A stretch of 64,000 bases of DNA, from positions 1 to 64,000 of the forward strand of contig CAJTQX010000006.1 of the NCBI GenBank assembly GCA_910578425.1, written 5' to 3'. The translations under genes and the position numbers were made by a program. Origin of the DNA: an uncultured Anaerotignum sp. (GTDB taxonomy: Bacteria > Bacillota > Clostridia > Lachnospirales > Anaerotignaceae). Of this stretch, positions 49,937-59,700 are shown one piece after another (position 1 is the first letter of the stretch; each line of letters starts with the position of its first letter). A model generated the notes under the pieces. That model searched no databases. It was not told the origin of the DNA and worked only from the letters and a program-made list of their open reading frames with translations.

Positions 49937-50620
49937 TTATTTCTGTCCGAATTTGTAGCCCACGCTCCAAACAGTACGGATGCCCCATTCATCCTCCTGA
50001 TTCAGCTTTTCCCGTATCCTTTTGACATGCACATCTACTGTACGGGTATCCCCGACATATTCATAACCCCAAATCTGGTCCAGAAGCTGTTCCCTGGTAA
50101 AAACCCTGTTCGGGTGCTTTGCCAGATAAAACAGCAGTTCAAATTCCTTCGGTGGAAATTCCAGTCCTCTGCCGTGGTATGTAACGGAATAATTGGAAAT
50201 ATTGATTTCCAGATTGGGGAACCGCAGAATATCCCCCTCCTCCTGCTGCGGCTCATACCGCCGCAGGACTGCTTTTACCCGCGCAACAAGCTCTTTCGGA
50301 TCGAACGGCTTAACAATATAATCGTCCGCGCCCAGCTCCAGCCCCAGCACTTTATCAAAGGTCTCCCCCTTTGCCGTCAGCATAATAACCGGCACACGGC
50401 TTGTCTTGCGGATTTCCGCACAGACCTGATAGCCGTCCATCCCCGGCAGCATCAGATCAAGCAGTATCAAATCCGGCTGGAACGCAGATGCCGCCTGTAT
50501 CGCTTCCCTGCCGTCATAAACCTCTTTTGTTTCAAAGCCTTCCTTTTCCACATAAAGCGAAACCAGCTCCGCAATATGCATATCGTCATCCACAATCAGA
50601 ATCTTCTGTTTTCCGCTCAT
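49937..50620 (-). CDS. OmpR/PhoB-family response regulator, orphan
   Basis: 227 residues. The receiver has the phospho-acceptor in LLDLMLPGMDG, acidic DDD at the N-terminus and Lys in VKPFDP; the winged-helix output ends TRTVDVHVKRIREKL. No histidine kinase is adjacent, so its partner lies elsewhere. It shares the strand with the downstream-of-mntR region but has its own start. Confidence 0.94.
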   Translation of the reverse strand: MSGKQKILIVDDDMHIAELVSLYVEKEGFETKEVYDGREAIQAASAFQPDLILLDLMLPGMDGYQVCAEIRKTSRVPVIMLTAKGETFDKVLGLELGADDYIVKPFDPKELVARVKAVLRRYEPQQEEGDILRFPNLEINISNYSVTYHGRGLEFPPKEFELLFYLAKHPNRVFTREQLLDQIWGYEYVGDTRTVDVHVKRIREKLNQEDEWGIRTVWSVGYKFGQK

Positions 50621-50692
50621 TTTTCCACCTTCTTCAAAAATTCCTCATCTGTTGTTTTCAATCGTTCGCAGGCCATACGCCTGCCCCGTCCT

Positions 50693-51073
50693 TTATTTCT
50701 TCTCTGCGATTTCCTGCAAATAATGCTCCTTCATACAGGCAAATGTTTCCTGACTGATGCAGTGCTCCATCCGGCAGGCGTCCTCCAATGCGATTTCCTC
50801 GCTCACACCAATGCCGATCAGCATTTGTGAAATGACACAATGCCTTTCATACGTCCGTTCCGCGATTTCGCGCCCCTTGTCTGTCAAGACGATGCGCCCT
50901 TTTTCTTCTATCTGCACATATCCCTCTGTTTTCAGCTTCTTCATGGCATTGCTGATGCTGGGTTTGCTGAAGCCAAGCTCAGTCGCAATATCCACAGAAC
51001 GCACAAAGCCTGTCCGCTGGTTCAGAATATAGATTGTTTCCAGATAATTCTCCATAGACTCCTGTATTTTCAT
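50693..51073 (-). CDS. DtxR/MntR-family metal-dependent regulator
   Basis: 126 residues. N-terminal winged helix (MENYLETIYILNQRTGFVRS, FSKPSISNAMKKLKTEGYV) and metal-binding dimerisation region with ERHCVISQMLIGIGV, DACRMEHCIS. MntR-like size without an SH3 domain. It would repress metal uptake when Mn2+ or Fe2+ is plentiful. The ATG at 51073 has GGAAAGGGG upstream. No transporter gene is next to it. Confidence 0.92.
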   Translation of the reverse strand: MKIQESMENYLETIYILNQRTGFVRSVDIATELGFSKPSISNAMKKLKTEGYVQIEEKGRIVLTDKGREIAERTYERHCVISQMLIGIGVSEEIALEDACRMEHCISQETFACMKEHYLQEIAEKK

Positions 51074-51521
51074 CCTGCGTCCCCTTTCCTTCTTTCCTCT
51101 TATGGTAACAAAAAAACAGGGGCTTGACAATGCTTTTCTTTGCCCCTGTCAAAGGGAAAAAGGTGCGCATATACTTTGCGGAAAAGCTCCTTTCTCTTCG
51201 GGATTTTTTACAAGATATTCCCGTCAGTCCATGCATTTTTTTTGCAATTTTTTTATTGACTTTTCAGTCAAAATAAGGCATGATATTGCTAGCGATAAAT
51301 GCGGCAGCATGCTTATCTGAGCGTCTGCCAATCGTATTTTAACATTGCTTGCTTCTGTAGTTTGGGGTTTTCTCCTAACGCCAAACTATTTTGAATCAAA
51401 CTTTTCATCTCTTCTTGCCATTGTCTGTAAACACAGCGGAACGCCCCCTAACTGTTCTTCTGTGTGGCAGTGGCAACCCTTACGCAGCGGCTTTCTCCCC
51501 CAAGAAAGCCGCTGTACCCCT
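51074..51521. other. Gene-free region, possible small RNA
   Basis: A palindrome TTGACTTTTCAGTCAA at 51256-51271 could be a promoter or operator for either direction. A hairpin TAGTTTGG/CCAAACTA spans about 51358-51389 followed by TTTTG. No reading frame here looks coding. Confidence 0.4.
51485..51514 (-). terminator. Terminator of the GNAT gene
   Basis: CAGCGGCTTTC (51485-51495) pairs with GAAAGCCGCTG (51504-51514), 11 pairs, directly after the GNAT stop at 51522. Confidence 0.65.
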
Positions 51522-52019
51522 TTATGCGTGAAAACCGCCTGATTCCAAATCTTTTACCATAATAAGCTCCTCTTCTTTTTCTTCCCATACACAGAATCCT
51601 GCGGTCCGGTATAACCTTACCGCGTCGTTCGCCCGCTGCACGGAAAGGGAAACTCTCGCATAACCATCTTTCGCAAGCAGGGCAAGCATTTCCCGTAACA
51701 ATACAGTTCCAATCCCCTTTCCTCTGTATGCAGGATATAAAGACATCGCCAGCGAAGGCGTTTTTTCATCAATATGCCCATAATCCTCCATAATCCTCGT
51801 CCAGACCGCGCCCACGATTTTCCCATTCTCTTCCGCGACAAGCCCCCTGTCGTTAGGCTCCTGCCCAAAGCCCTCCGTATATACCCGAAGCTCCGGTAAT
51901 GCGATGACAGATTTCGGCGGCAGTTCCACGCCATCCGGCACAAAAATCGCCTCATATAAAAAATCCTCCAGGCAGCCATATTCCGCTTTCCTGATTTTTC
52001 GTATTCTGTAATCCATGTC
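51522..52019 (-). CDS. GNAT family N-acetyltransferase
   Basis: 165 residues from the ATG at 52019 with GGGAGGACGG upstream; the frame is open further upstream but lacks a site and crosses the promoter of the divergent gene. Acetyl-CoA motif YPAYRGKGIGTVLLREML (about 105-122), then RVSLSVQRANDAVRLYRTAG. Substrate unknown, probably a small molecule or peptide amine. Confidence 0.9.
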   Translation of the reverse strand, partial: DMDYRIRKIRKAEYGCLEDFLYEAIFVPDGVELPPKSVIALPELRVYTEGFGQEPNDRGLVAEENGKIVGAVWTRIMEDYGHIDEKTPSLAMSLYPAYRGKGIGTVLLREMLALLAKDGYARVSLSVQRANDAVRLYRTAGFCVWEEKEEELIMVKDLESGGFHA

Positions 52020-52139
52020 CGTCCTCCCTTTTTTCCATTGTAGCATATGCCAAAATCCCCCGCAAGCACTCCCTTTGTGCAAAAGATATCCCCAAAAATA
52101 TTCCGAAACCGAACATATCGAAAAGTATCGCTTACCCAT

Positions 52140-52168
52140 TTGAGTTTTTTTCCATTTTGTAGTATGAT
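52140..52168 (+). promoter_or_regulatory. Promoter of the PLP enzyme gene
   Basis: TTGAGT at 52140-52145, a 17-base spacer and TATGAT at 52163-52168. Confidence 0.8.
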
Positions 52169-52229
52169 ACCCATATACCAGAAAACGGGCGGGATTCCTG
52201 CCCAGACAACTCAGAAAGAAGGTTTTTTT

Positions 52230-53342
52230 ATGTATCGTACACTGTACGGCCCTCAGGGCGGCCATATCAATCTGGACGGACGCGATGTTATCAATATGGC
52301 GTCCAACAACTATCTCGGTCTGGCGAACCATCCCGCGCTTGTCGCAGCGGCAAAAGAAGCCATCGACCAGTTCGGCGTTGGGCCCTGTGCAAGCCGCAAT
52401 ATCGTCGGGAATTTTACAATCCATGATGAATTAGAGGAAAAACTCGCAAAATTCAAGGATGTCGAGGCAACGCTTGTCTTCAACTGCGGCGTTTCCGCGA
52501 ATTCCGGCGTAATCCCCTGCCTTGTCGGCAAAGGCGATACTATTTACAGCGATGAGCTCAATCATGGCAGCATCATTGACGGCTGCCGTCTTTCCCGCGC
52601 GGAAATTAAGGTTTTCAAGCATATGGACATGGATTCTCTTGAGGCAAAGCTGAAAGAACCTGTAACCGGCAAACGGCTTATCATCACAGACGGCGTATTC
52701 AGCATGGACGGCGATCTCGCGCCTCTGCCCGATATGGCTGACCTCGCCGATAAATACGGCGCGACGCTTGTTGTGGACGATGCGCATGGCGATGGCGTTA
52801 TGGGCCCTTACGGCAAAGGAACAGTGGAACATTTTGGCCTGCGCGACCGTATCCATATCGAAACAGGTTCCCTTTCCAAGGCATTCGGCGCGGCCGGCGG
52901 CTTTGTGGCAGGCTCCCGCGAGCTGATCGACAAAATCCGCCCGCAGGCAAGAAGTTTTATTTTTACCGCATCTCCCCTTGCTCCCTGTCTGACAGCGGCC
53001 GCTCTGAAAGCCGTTGAGATGGTTTCCGCAGATGATTCCCTTGTAAAAAAACTATGGGAAAATCGGGAATATTTCGCAGCACGTATGCAGAAACTGGGGC
53101 TGAACATCGGCTCTACCGTTACGCCTGTTATCCCCGTTATTGTGGGCGAGGGCGAAAAAGCACAGCAGATGAGCCAGTCGCTTTATGAAAAAGGTATTTA
53201 TGCACAGGGGCTGCAATTCCCCGTTGTCCCCCGCGGTGCGGCACGTCTGCGCGTAATGGTTTCTGCGGCGCATACCAAAGAAGACCTGGACCGTGCTGCC
53301 GATGCAATCGAGGCAAGCGCGAAGGAACTCGGCCTGCTTTAA
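52230..53342 (+). CDS. PLP-dependent alpha-oxoamine synthase-like enzyme (KBL/BioF/SPT group)
   Basis: 370 residues. ASNNYLGLANHPALVAAAKE, DELNHGSIIDGCRLS, VVDDAHGDGVMG and the PLP lysine in ETGSLSKAFGAAGG place it with 2-amino-3-ketobutyrate CoA ligase, 8-amino-7-oxononanoate synthase and serine palmitoyltransferase. It is about 20-30 residues shorter at the N-terminus than typical KBL. No biotin, threonine dehydrogenase or lipid genes are adjacent, so I do not name it. The ATG at 52230 has AGAAGG 7 bases upstream. Confidence 0.9.
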   Translation: MYRTLYGPQGGHINLDGRDVINMASNNYLGLANHPALVAAAKEAIDQFGVGPCASRNIVGNFTIHDELEEKLAKFKDVEATLVFNCGVSANSGVIPCLVGKGDTIYSDELNHGSIIDGCRLSRAEIKVFKHMDMDSLEAKLKEPVTGKRLIITDGVFSMDGDLAPLPDMADLADKYGATLVVDDAHGDGVMGPYGKGTVEHFGLRDRIHIETGSLSKAFGAAGGFVAGSRELIDKIRPQARSFIFTASPLAPCLTAAALKAVEMVSADDSLVKKLWENREYFAARMQKLGLNIGSTVTPVIPVIVGEGEKAQQMSQSLYEKGIYAQGLQFPVVPRGAARLRVMVSAAHTKEDLDRAADAIEASAKELGLL

Positions 53343-53540
53343 CAGAAAACACCCAAAACAGAGCATAGGCTGAAAACCTGTTCACTGTCCTGGGAAATAC
53401 CGAATATATCTGAATTTTGCCGCCGGATAAAGGAGATCTTTCGCAGGAATACTGTATGTATTTCAAAAATACATACAAAGTATGGCAGTAAAAGACCGGT
53501 AGAGCCAGTGTTTGAAAAGTTGCTGAACGGATTTTGGAAC

Positions 53541-53588
53541 AAAAACGAGGTGCGAGAAGCCATTTTCCGCTTTTCACACCCCGTTTTT
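53541..53588. terminator. Imperfect bidirectional terminator
   Basis: AAAAACGAGGTGCGAGAAG and CTTTTCACACCCCGTTTTT pair with a few mismatches between the convergent PLP-enzyme and kinase genes. The 200 bases before it (53343-53540) show no gene. Confidence 0.65.
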
Positions 53589-53607
53589 CTATTGTCTTCA
53601 AATTTTC

Positions 53608-56193
53608 CTATTTCAGATATTTTTTCAGCTTGCGAACAACTGCCTGAATGTCAATCGGCTTTGCCAGATGATCATTCATACCACATTCCAGACACCTTTG
53701 AATATCCTCCGAAAAAGCGTCCGCCGTCATCGCAATAATAGGAATGTCCACATCCTCACGCTCCAGCCTCCGTATCGCTCTGGTAGCTTCGTAGCCGTCC
53801 ATCTCGGGCATCCGCACGTCCATAAGTATCGCATCATAATATCCGGCTGGCGATTTTTCAAATTTCTCAAGGCATATCCGCCCGTTTTCTGCCCAGTCCA
53901 GTTTCAGTTCCAGCACAGAAAGCAGCTCCCCTGCGACTTCCCAGTTCAGTTCATTATCCTCCGCAAGCAAAACACGTTTTCCTTTCAGCTCCAGATTGTT
54001 CTCCTCTTTGGAAACATTGGTTTCTTCCACCGCTTTGCCTGTGAATGTTTTCAAAGCGTCATACAGAACAGACCGGAACATCGGCCTGGGAATAAATCCG
54101 AAAATTCCCGCCTTTCTGGCTTCTTCCTCCATGCCGCTCCAATCGCAGGCGGAAAGCAGCAATGTCGGGCTGTTTTCCCCGAAGCTCTGCCGAATCCTCC
54201 GCGCGGCCTCTATCCCGTTCATATCCGGCAGCTTCCAGCCCAACAGCATCAACTGGTAAGCATCGTTCCGGCGGAAATGTTCGTCCGCCAGCTCCAATGC
54301 GCGTTCCGCATCTGTACACCATTCCGCGCGCAAACCAAGCGACTGCAAAGACTGCACCACGCTGGTACACAGCCATTCATCCTCGTCCACAACCAGCAGT
54401 TTCCAGTCGGCAAGCGCGGTATCCGGCTCCTGCCCTTCCGCCTTCGCCAAATCCAGTACAACATGGAACTCACTGCCCTTCCCCTGTTCGCTGTGGACAG
54501 AAATGCTGCCGCCCATTGCGTCTACGATGCACTTCGTGATTGCCATGCCCAGCCCAGACCCTTCCGTTTTCTGCACACGGGCGTTATCCTCTCTGCTGAA
54601 GGAGTCGAAAATGACCTTCTGATATTCCCTTGACATGCCGATGCCCGTATCGCTCACAATAAAATGCGTGCGGACACAGGAAGTATCCTCCGGCAACGCT
54701 TCCTGATAAACCGCAGCCCGTACAGAGCCCTGCTCCGGCGTAAATTTCACGGCATTGCCCAACAGGTTGATCAGCACCTGATTCAGCCGCACACTGTCAC
54801 AGCATACATCCTCCGAAAGAATTTCATACGCCGCCGCGTCAAACTGCTGGTTTTTCGCTTTAACCTGCGGCTGCATAATATTAACGATACTGTCCATCAC
54901 ATCCCGCAGAGATACCGGTTCAATATTCAGCGTCATTTTCCCGCTTTCGATCTTTGAAATATCCAGAACGTCATTGATCAGCCCCAGCAGGTGCTTGCTG
55001 GATACCGAAATTTTACGCAGATATTCCTGCACCCTGGCAGCATCGTTCGCATGGGACATTGCCAAAGCCGTCATACCTATAATAGCGTTCATCGGTGTAC
55101 GGATATCATGGCTCATGCTGGAAAGAAAATCCTGCTTTGCCGCATTGGCATACTCCGCCTCTTTCCGCGCCTTTTCCGCTGTCTCCCGCGCAATATCCAT
55201 TTCCTTATTCACGCGCTCCAGCTCTAATACCTGCTTTCGGAATACCCTGAAATACTGATAAAATACACCAAGGAGCATAGCGATTACGGCAAAGGAAGAA
55301 ACATAAACGATAGTCAGCCAGTGAATGCCCATACCGGCAATCGCATGATCCAGCCCGTCAAACGGCAGCACTGTCACCAGATACCATTCGCAGTATGGCA
55401 GGTCGGTGCAGTACAGATGGCAGCGCGATTCGCCGTTTTGCAGTATCACAGAATAATCCTCCCCCGCGTTCATTGCGGAGGTCAGTTGTCTGATATAAAA
55501 ATCCGCCTCCTGACTCTGCCCCTCAAAAATGCGGTAAAGCCTGTCAAAATAATTATTATTCGCGCTCTCCGTATCCCTCACCACAAAGCTGCCGTCATTG
55601 CGTATGACATAGGAATATACCAGAGAGCTGTCCGAATCGAGAAACAGCACCTCACCCATATATCTGGAAGAAAGCCCCACAACAATAGCAAGGCTGGATT
55701 CCCCATTCTCCATGGGATACTCGCAGGGAACGCCGAACAAAATGACGTCCTCCCCGCTGCCATCCACGCCGGACGCCATTTTGCGCTTTCCGTTTTTCAG
55801 GCTTTCCAAAAACTGCTCCGGATGATTGAGCTGCACAGAATCTCCGTAAATCATTTCAATCTCGCCGTCAGAGGAATACAGGGCGGCACACAAAAAGTGT
55901 CTTGCCTTCGCGCCATATTCGATTGCTGCTTTTGAACCATAGCTGGAGGTTGTTTCATCCGTCGCAATATGCGCTATGGATTCTGCCATCGTCAGACGGA
56001 GATCAATGATTGTTTCAAAATGCAGTGATACCTGCTCATTCATTCCAGCCATATAAGCCGCGCCAATATTTTCAATCGTGCCATGGCTCATCTTTTGAAT
56101 GGATATTCCCAAAAAAGCAAATATCACAATATTCAGGCATAATACCAATGCTATACTGATTTTTAAGAAACGTGGAAAAACCATGTTTTTCAC
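53608..56193 (-). CDS. Membrane hybrid histidine kinase with two receiver domains
   Basis: 861 residues. Two membrane helices (about 10-30 and 290-312) bracket an extracytoplasmic sensor of Cache type; then HisKA (MSHDIRTPMNAIIG), HATPase (FIVSDTGIGMS, GSGLGMAITKCIVDAMGG), a first receiver in which the acceptor position reads LLGWKLPD (Gly for Asp), and a second intact receiver (ILMDVRMPEMDG, TADAF, KPID). The first receiver is therefore probably a non-phosphorylated scaffold. The GTG start at 56193 has GGAGG 9 bases upstream. It lies 58 bases after the next kinase on the same strand. Confidence 0.93.
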   Translation of the reverse strand: MKNMVFPRFLKISIALVLCLNIVIFAFLGISIQKMSHGTIENIGAAYMAGMNEQVSLHFETIIDLRLTMAESIAHIATDETTSSYGSKAAIEYGAKARHFLCAALYSSDGEIEMIYGDSVQLNHPEQFLESLKNGKRKMASGVDGSGEDVILFGVPCEYPMENGESSLAIVVGLSSRYMGEVLFLDSDSSLVYSYVIRNDGSFVVRDTESANNNYFDRLYRIFEGQSQEADFYIRQLTSAMNAGEDYSVILQNGESRCHLYCTDLPYCEWYLVTVLPFDGLDHAIAGMGIHWLTIVYVSSFAVIAMLLGVFYQYFRVFRKQVLELERVNKEMDIARETAEKARKEAEYANAAKQDFLSSMSHDIRTPMNAIIGMTALAMSHANDAARVQEYLRKISVSSKHLLGLINDVLDISKIESGKMTLNIEPVSLRDVMDSIVNIMQPQVKAKNQQFDAAAYEILSEDVCCDSVRLNQVLINLLGNAVKFTPEQGSVRAAVYQEALPEDTSCVRTHFIVSDTGIGMSREYQKVIFDSFSREDNARVQKTEGSGLGMAITKCIVDAMGGSISVHSEQGKGSEFHVVLDLAKAEGQEPDTALADWKLLVVDEDEWLCTSVVQSLQSLGLRAEWCTDAERALELADEHFRRNDAYQLMLLGWKLPDMNGIEAARRIRQSFGENSPTLLLSACDWSGMEEEARKAGIFGFIPRPMFRSVLYDALKTFTGKAVEETNVSKEENNLELKGKRVLLAEDNELNWEVAGELLSVLELKLDWAENGRICLEKFEKSPAGYYDAILMDVRMPEMDGYEATRAIRRLEREDVDIPIIAMTADAFSEDIQRCLECGMNDHLAKPIDIQAVVRKLKKYLK

Positions 56194-56251
56194 ACTTTCT
56201 CACCTCCAAAGTTATTTCAAAATCTGTAATGCGCATCGCTTTGCGTCCCCG

Positions 56252-58837
56252 TCAGCGTTTCAAACGTTTCATCGTTCTGAGCATCTTCCGGATATCCACC
56301 GGCTTTGCCAGATGTTCATTCATCCCTGCGTCTTTTGCCAGCGCGACGTCCTCCTCAAACGCGTTTGCCGAAAGCGCGATAATCGGAATGGTCTGCGCGT
56401 CTGCACGATCCAGACTGCGTATCACACGGGACGCCTCATAGCCGCTCATAACCGGCATCATCAAATCCATCAGGATACAATCTATTGTTTCCGGCGCGGA
56501 CGCCGTAAACGCATCCACAGCAGCCTTGCCGTTGATCGCCGTTACAACCTCTGCCCCTGCTTCTTTCAGCATAAATTCTACAATCTCACGGTTGATTTCA
56601 TTATCCTCGACCAAAAGGACGCGCATTCCCGCAACTTCGCCCATATAATCCGGTTCTTCCGCAGCAGCATGCCGTCTGCCCCCTGCCTCATCGACGCGGA
56701 ACGGAAGGGTAATACGGACAACGCTCCCTCTGCCGACCTGACTGTCCACCTCAACAGTCCCTTTCATCTGGTCTACCAGCCTTTTCACGATGGACATGCC
56801 AAGTCCAACGCCATTATAGTGCGTTCTCGAATCCTGATGCTCCTGTGTAAAAGGCTCAAAAATATGCGGCTTAAATTCCTCCCCGATACCAATTCCCGTA
56901 TCTTCAACCACAAACTGATACTCTGCTATACCGTTTTGGTATGCAGTTTCTTTGACCTGCACAAATACAGAGCCGCGAGGGCGGTTATACTTGAGGGCAT
57001 TGTCGATAACATTCATCAAAATCTGTTTCAGGTACAGCGGATTGCCGACCAGTTTGTTATGCTGCACCCCTTCCTCTTTTAACTCCAAATGGATATTCTG
57101 TGTCTCCGCCTGTGCGGACAGGATCATAATGCAGTTTTCCAGTGTATCATGCAGGCCAAACGGTTCCTCTACCACTGCCGGTCTGCCGCTCTCCAGCTTG
57201 CTGACCTGAAGAACATCGTTGACCAGAGAAAGCAGATGTTCCGTTGATACGCGGATTTTCTCCCTGCATTCTTCCTGCAATTTCATATCTTCCTGCCGTC
57301 TCTCCATAATAGCCAGCATTCCCATAATCCCGTTAATCGGTGTGCGGAGGTCATGCGACATATGCGAAAGAAATTCGCTCTTTGCCGAATCTGCCTGCCT
57401 GACCTTTTCCAGAAGCTTCATAATGTCCTGTTCCTGCTTCTTCCTTGTCATCATGGTCTCCGTAATATCCTGATGGTACCCGTTCAGGCAGGCTCCGGCT
57501 TTTTTGAATGTTTTATCCGGTACGCCGCCGCAGCGGACATATATTCTCCCCAGCTTCGGATGGTTCCAGGGATAAATTACCTCGGAACGCCCGTTTTCCA
57601 ATATCTCCCGCACAGCCTCCTGTACCATCTGTACATAGTCCGGCTCAATATTTTCAAACCAACGCCGGTAACATTCTTCCGGCCCGATTTCATCCGGCAC
57701 TCCCAAAAGGATTCGCATGGTGCGGTCTGTATACATCCTGGGCTGGCAGCCTTCTTCCAGCTCAATCGTCCAGATGCCGGTCCTGGCTCCTTCCAGAATA
57801 TTTTCCAGGCTGCGCCTTGCTTCCAGCCTGTACTTCTCTTCCTGTTCCACGACAGCATTGACGTCCCTCTGTGCAAAAATCGCGCAGTTTTCTCCCGCTG
57901 TCCATTCTGCCGCGGAAAAATGCATTTCCAAATGCTTCCGTCCGCATGAGCTTTCTTTTACCTGGTAACGAACAGAAAACTTTTTCTTTTCCCTGAGCTG
58001 CGCAAGCACATACTCTTTCTTTGTTACAGTGCGGAGCCGTTCCTGATCCAACGGTATCACATGCTGCGAAATATACCGCTCCATAGCCGTCTGATAGCCG
58101 TCCTCAAAACTGACCGCCCAGTCTATTCCCATCTGTTCGCTGTCCCGATATGTCTCGCATTCTCCGGTATCAAAGTTCACCTGATAAATTCCCAGATAAT
58201 CCACGCTGAGGGCATGGAGGACGTTATAGCTTCGCTTTTGAAGCTCGCGGACCAGATTGCGCCGCCTTAAAGAAGAAACAATGAAATATGCCGCCGTCTG
58301 GAGCATATTCGACGCATACTCCAGCGACTTCGCGGGCGGGTTGTCCACGCCGTAATAACCAATGAGCTTTTTGCCATCATAAAGGGGAACTGCCACAAGG
58401 GAATGGATTTTCTGACGCTTCAGGGTTTCATATTGGAGGAAATCCGTTTCCCGAATTTCTTCCAGATCCCTGATAACAATATGCCTGCCAATGCCGAAAT
58501 TCCGGTACCAGCTTGCGGATACCTCCGGCGGAACGTTTTGAAGATTATCTTTTTCGGGCTCCACCCCGTCGGCTACCCATTCATATGTATTGTCATCGCA
58601 GCCGTATTCGTTCTGCTCAAAAATATATGTCCTGTCTCCGTTCATCGCTTTTCCAAGATGCTCCAGCAGCACTTCCAGAGACTGATCCGGCGTTTCTTCC
58701 AGCAGAGCGACACGAAGGGCTTCATTGATGACTGCTTCCAGATTTTGAACGCTCCACATAACACAATTCTGTTCACAGTTTTCATCGGACGTACTATCCT
58801 TAGTGGCTCGTTCAAAAAAATCCCTTGAATTATCCAT
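56252..58837 (-). CDS. Soluble hybrid histidine kinase with GAF and PAS sensor domains
   Basis: 861 residues from the ATG at 58837, chosen because TTTGGAGG is 8 bases upstream; earlier ATGs (58939, 58993) lack good sites. GAF domain (about 35-195, KIHSLVAVPLYDGKKLIGYY), a PAS-like region, a PAS with TRIWTIE-type start (about 340-470), HisKA (MSHDLRTPINGIMG), HATPase (VVEDTGIGIG, GVGLGMSIVKRLV) and one receiver (CILMDLMMPVMSG). No membrane segment in the chosen protein, so it senses a cytosolic signal. It probably forms a unit with the membrane hybrid kinase downstream. Confidence 0.92.
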   Translation of the reverse strand: MDNSRDFFERATKDSTSDENCEQNCVMWSVQNLEAVINEALRVALLEETPDQSLEVLLEHLGKAMNGDRTYIFEQNEYGCDDNTYEWVADGVEPEKDNLQNVPPEVSASWYRNFGIGRHIVIRDLEEIRETDFLQYETLKRQKIHSLVAVPLYDGKKLIGYYGVDNPPAKSLEYASNMLQTAAYFIVSSLRRRNLVRELQKRSYNVLHALSVDYLGIYQVNFDTGECETYRDSEQMGIDWAVSFEDGYQTAMERYISQHVIPLDQERLRTVTKKEYVLAQLREKKKFSVRYQVKESSCGRKHLEMHFSAAEWTAGENCAIFAQRDVNAVVEQEEKYRLEARRSLENILEGARTGIWTIELEEGCQPRMYTDRTMRILLGVPDEIGPEECYRRWFENIEPDYVQMVQEAVREILENGRSEVIYPWNHPKLGRIYVRCGGVPDKTFKKAGACLNGYHQDITETMMTRKKQEQDIMKLLEKVRQADSAKSEFLSHMSHDLRTPINGIMGMLAIMERRQEDMKLQEECREKIRVSTEHLLSLVNDVLQVSKLESGRPAVVEEPFGLHDTLENCIMILSAQAETQNIHLELKEEGVQHNKLVGNPLYLKQILMNVIDNALKYNRPRGSVFVQVKETAYQNGIAEYQFVVEDTGIGIGEEFKPHIFEPFTQEHQDSRTHYNGVGLGMSIVKRLVDQMKGTVEVDSQVGRGSVVRITLPFRVDEAGGRRHAAAEEPDYMGEVAGMRVLLVEDNEINREIVEFMLKEAGAEVVTAINGKAAVDAFTASAPETIDCILMDLMMPVMSGYEASRVIRSLDRADAQTIPIIALSANAFEEDVALAKDAGMNEHLAKPVDIRKMLRTMKRLKR

Positions 58838-59103
58838 AAGCTTGTCCTCCAAATAGGCTATTTTCTGGCCATGATCACGATATCTGCAAATTCTGAAACG
58901 GAGAAATTCTTCTCCGAAAATTTTCGTATCCGTATTCATACGGCTGCGCTTTGTCCTTCCGCTCCGCCGCACAATCAGCAAAATCTTTGTCATAATACCA
59001 TATGCTCCCAGACACGTCAATAAATAAAGTAGATTTAAAAAATAAATGAATCTGAAAAGCAGTAAAACTGTACTGCGGCTATACAAAATATCACTTCCCT
59101 GCT

Positions 59104-59164
59104 TTCGCCTGACAGGAGGGATACACACCTTTTCAGCCGTATATACTCTTTGTCAGGCGAAGGT
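59104..59164. repeat. Hairpin repeat, copy 3
   Basis: TTTCGCCTGACA near 59104 and TGTCAGGCGAAGG ending near 59164 are inverted arms around GGGATACACACC...GTATATACTC. It resembles the palindrome inside MITE copy B and the repeat at 12258. Confidence 0.55.
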
Positions 59165-59196
59165 AAGGAATCACAAAGTATTACAGGAAATCAGGA

Positions 59197-59380
59197 GTGA
59201 AATCTGTTGCACTTAACGCACACAGTGGAAATGAGAAGCAAAAAAGGAAACGAATCGGCCGCAAGGTTGGAAATTCGGTTGCGGCAATGCTGGGCGTGAG
59301 CATCACTTTGGTTATGGTCTGTGTGTACTGATGTTCTACTGGCTCGCCATGTCCATATTGCAGAATGAATGTGTAAAGGG
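59197..59380 (+). pseudogene. N-terminal relic of a chemoreceptor or Cache sensor
   Basis: From a GTG at 59197 the frame reads ...KRKRIGRKVGNSVAAMLGVS then ITLVMVCVY and a stop at 59331. In the next frame MFYWLAMSILQNECVKG continues the same transmembrane and early-Cache pattern before stopping near 59382. This is the start of a methyl-accepting chemotaxis-type sensor, broken by a frameshift and then deleted. Confidence 0.55.
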
Positions 59381-59484
59381 TTGATATCGCCCTGACCGGC
59401 TGTCATACAGTGCGGAAGGCCGTCCCGCCTTCGGTATTTTCTGTCTGAAAAATATTTTTTTGCAAAAAAAGTCCGGCATGGGCG

Positions 59485-59533
59485 GCTTGACTTAAGAAAA
59501 CAAATTTTTTACAACTGATTTCTTAAGTCAAGC
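59485..59533. repeat. Long perfect inverted repeat
   Basis: GCTTGACTTAAGAAA at 59485-59499 and its exact complement at 59519-59533, spacer 19 bases. The arms contain TTGACTTAAGAAA; it could be a terminator, an operator or the ends of a lost insertion. Confidence 0.6.
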
Positions 59534-59700
59534 ACTGATGACTGTTGCCTGAGAAAATTTCTTCTAAAATTCAGCCGCTCTGAAAAATCTTAATTTTCAG
59601 ACGCTTCAAAAAATGAAATATTCTTATGGCAACGCCCATAATGCCGGACTTTCCGCATCCAGAGAGGTTTTGAATACTCTCCTTTCGCTTTTGTCAGTAA

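Larger units (their letters stand above)
58838..59700. other. Gene-free stretch with relics and repeats
   Basis: 863 bases between the kinase and the S-layer protein. It contains the kinase upstream region, a hairpin repeat (59104-59164), a chemoreceptor N-terminal relic (59197-59380) and an inverted repeat (59485-59533). Short A/T-rich hairpins near 59578-59602 may end the S-layer gene transcript. Confidence 0.6.
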
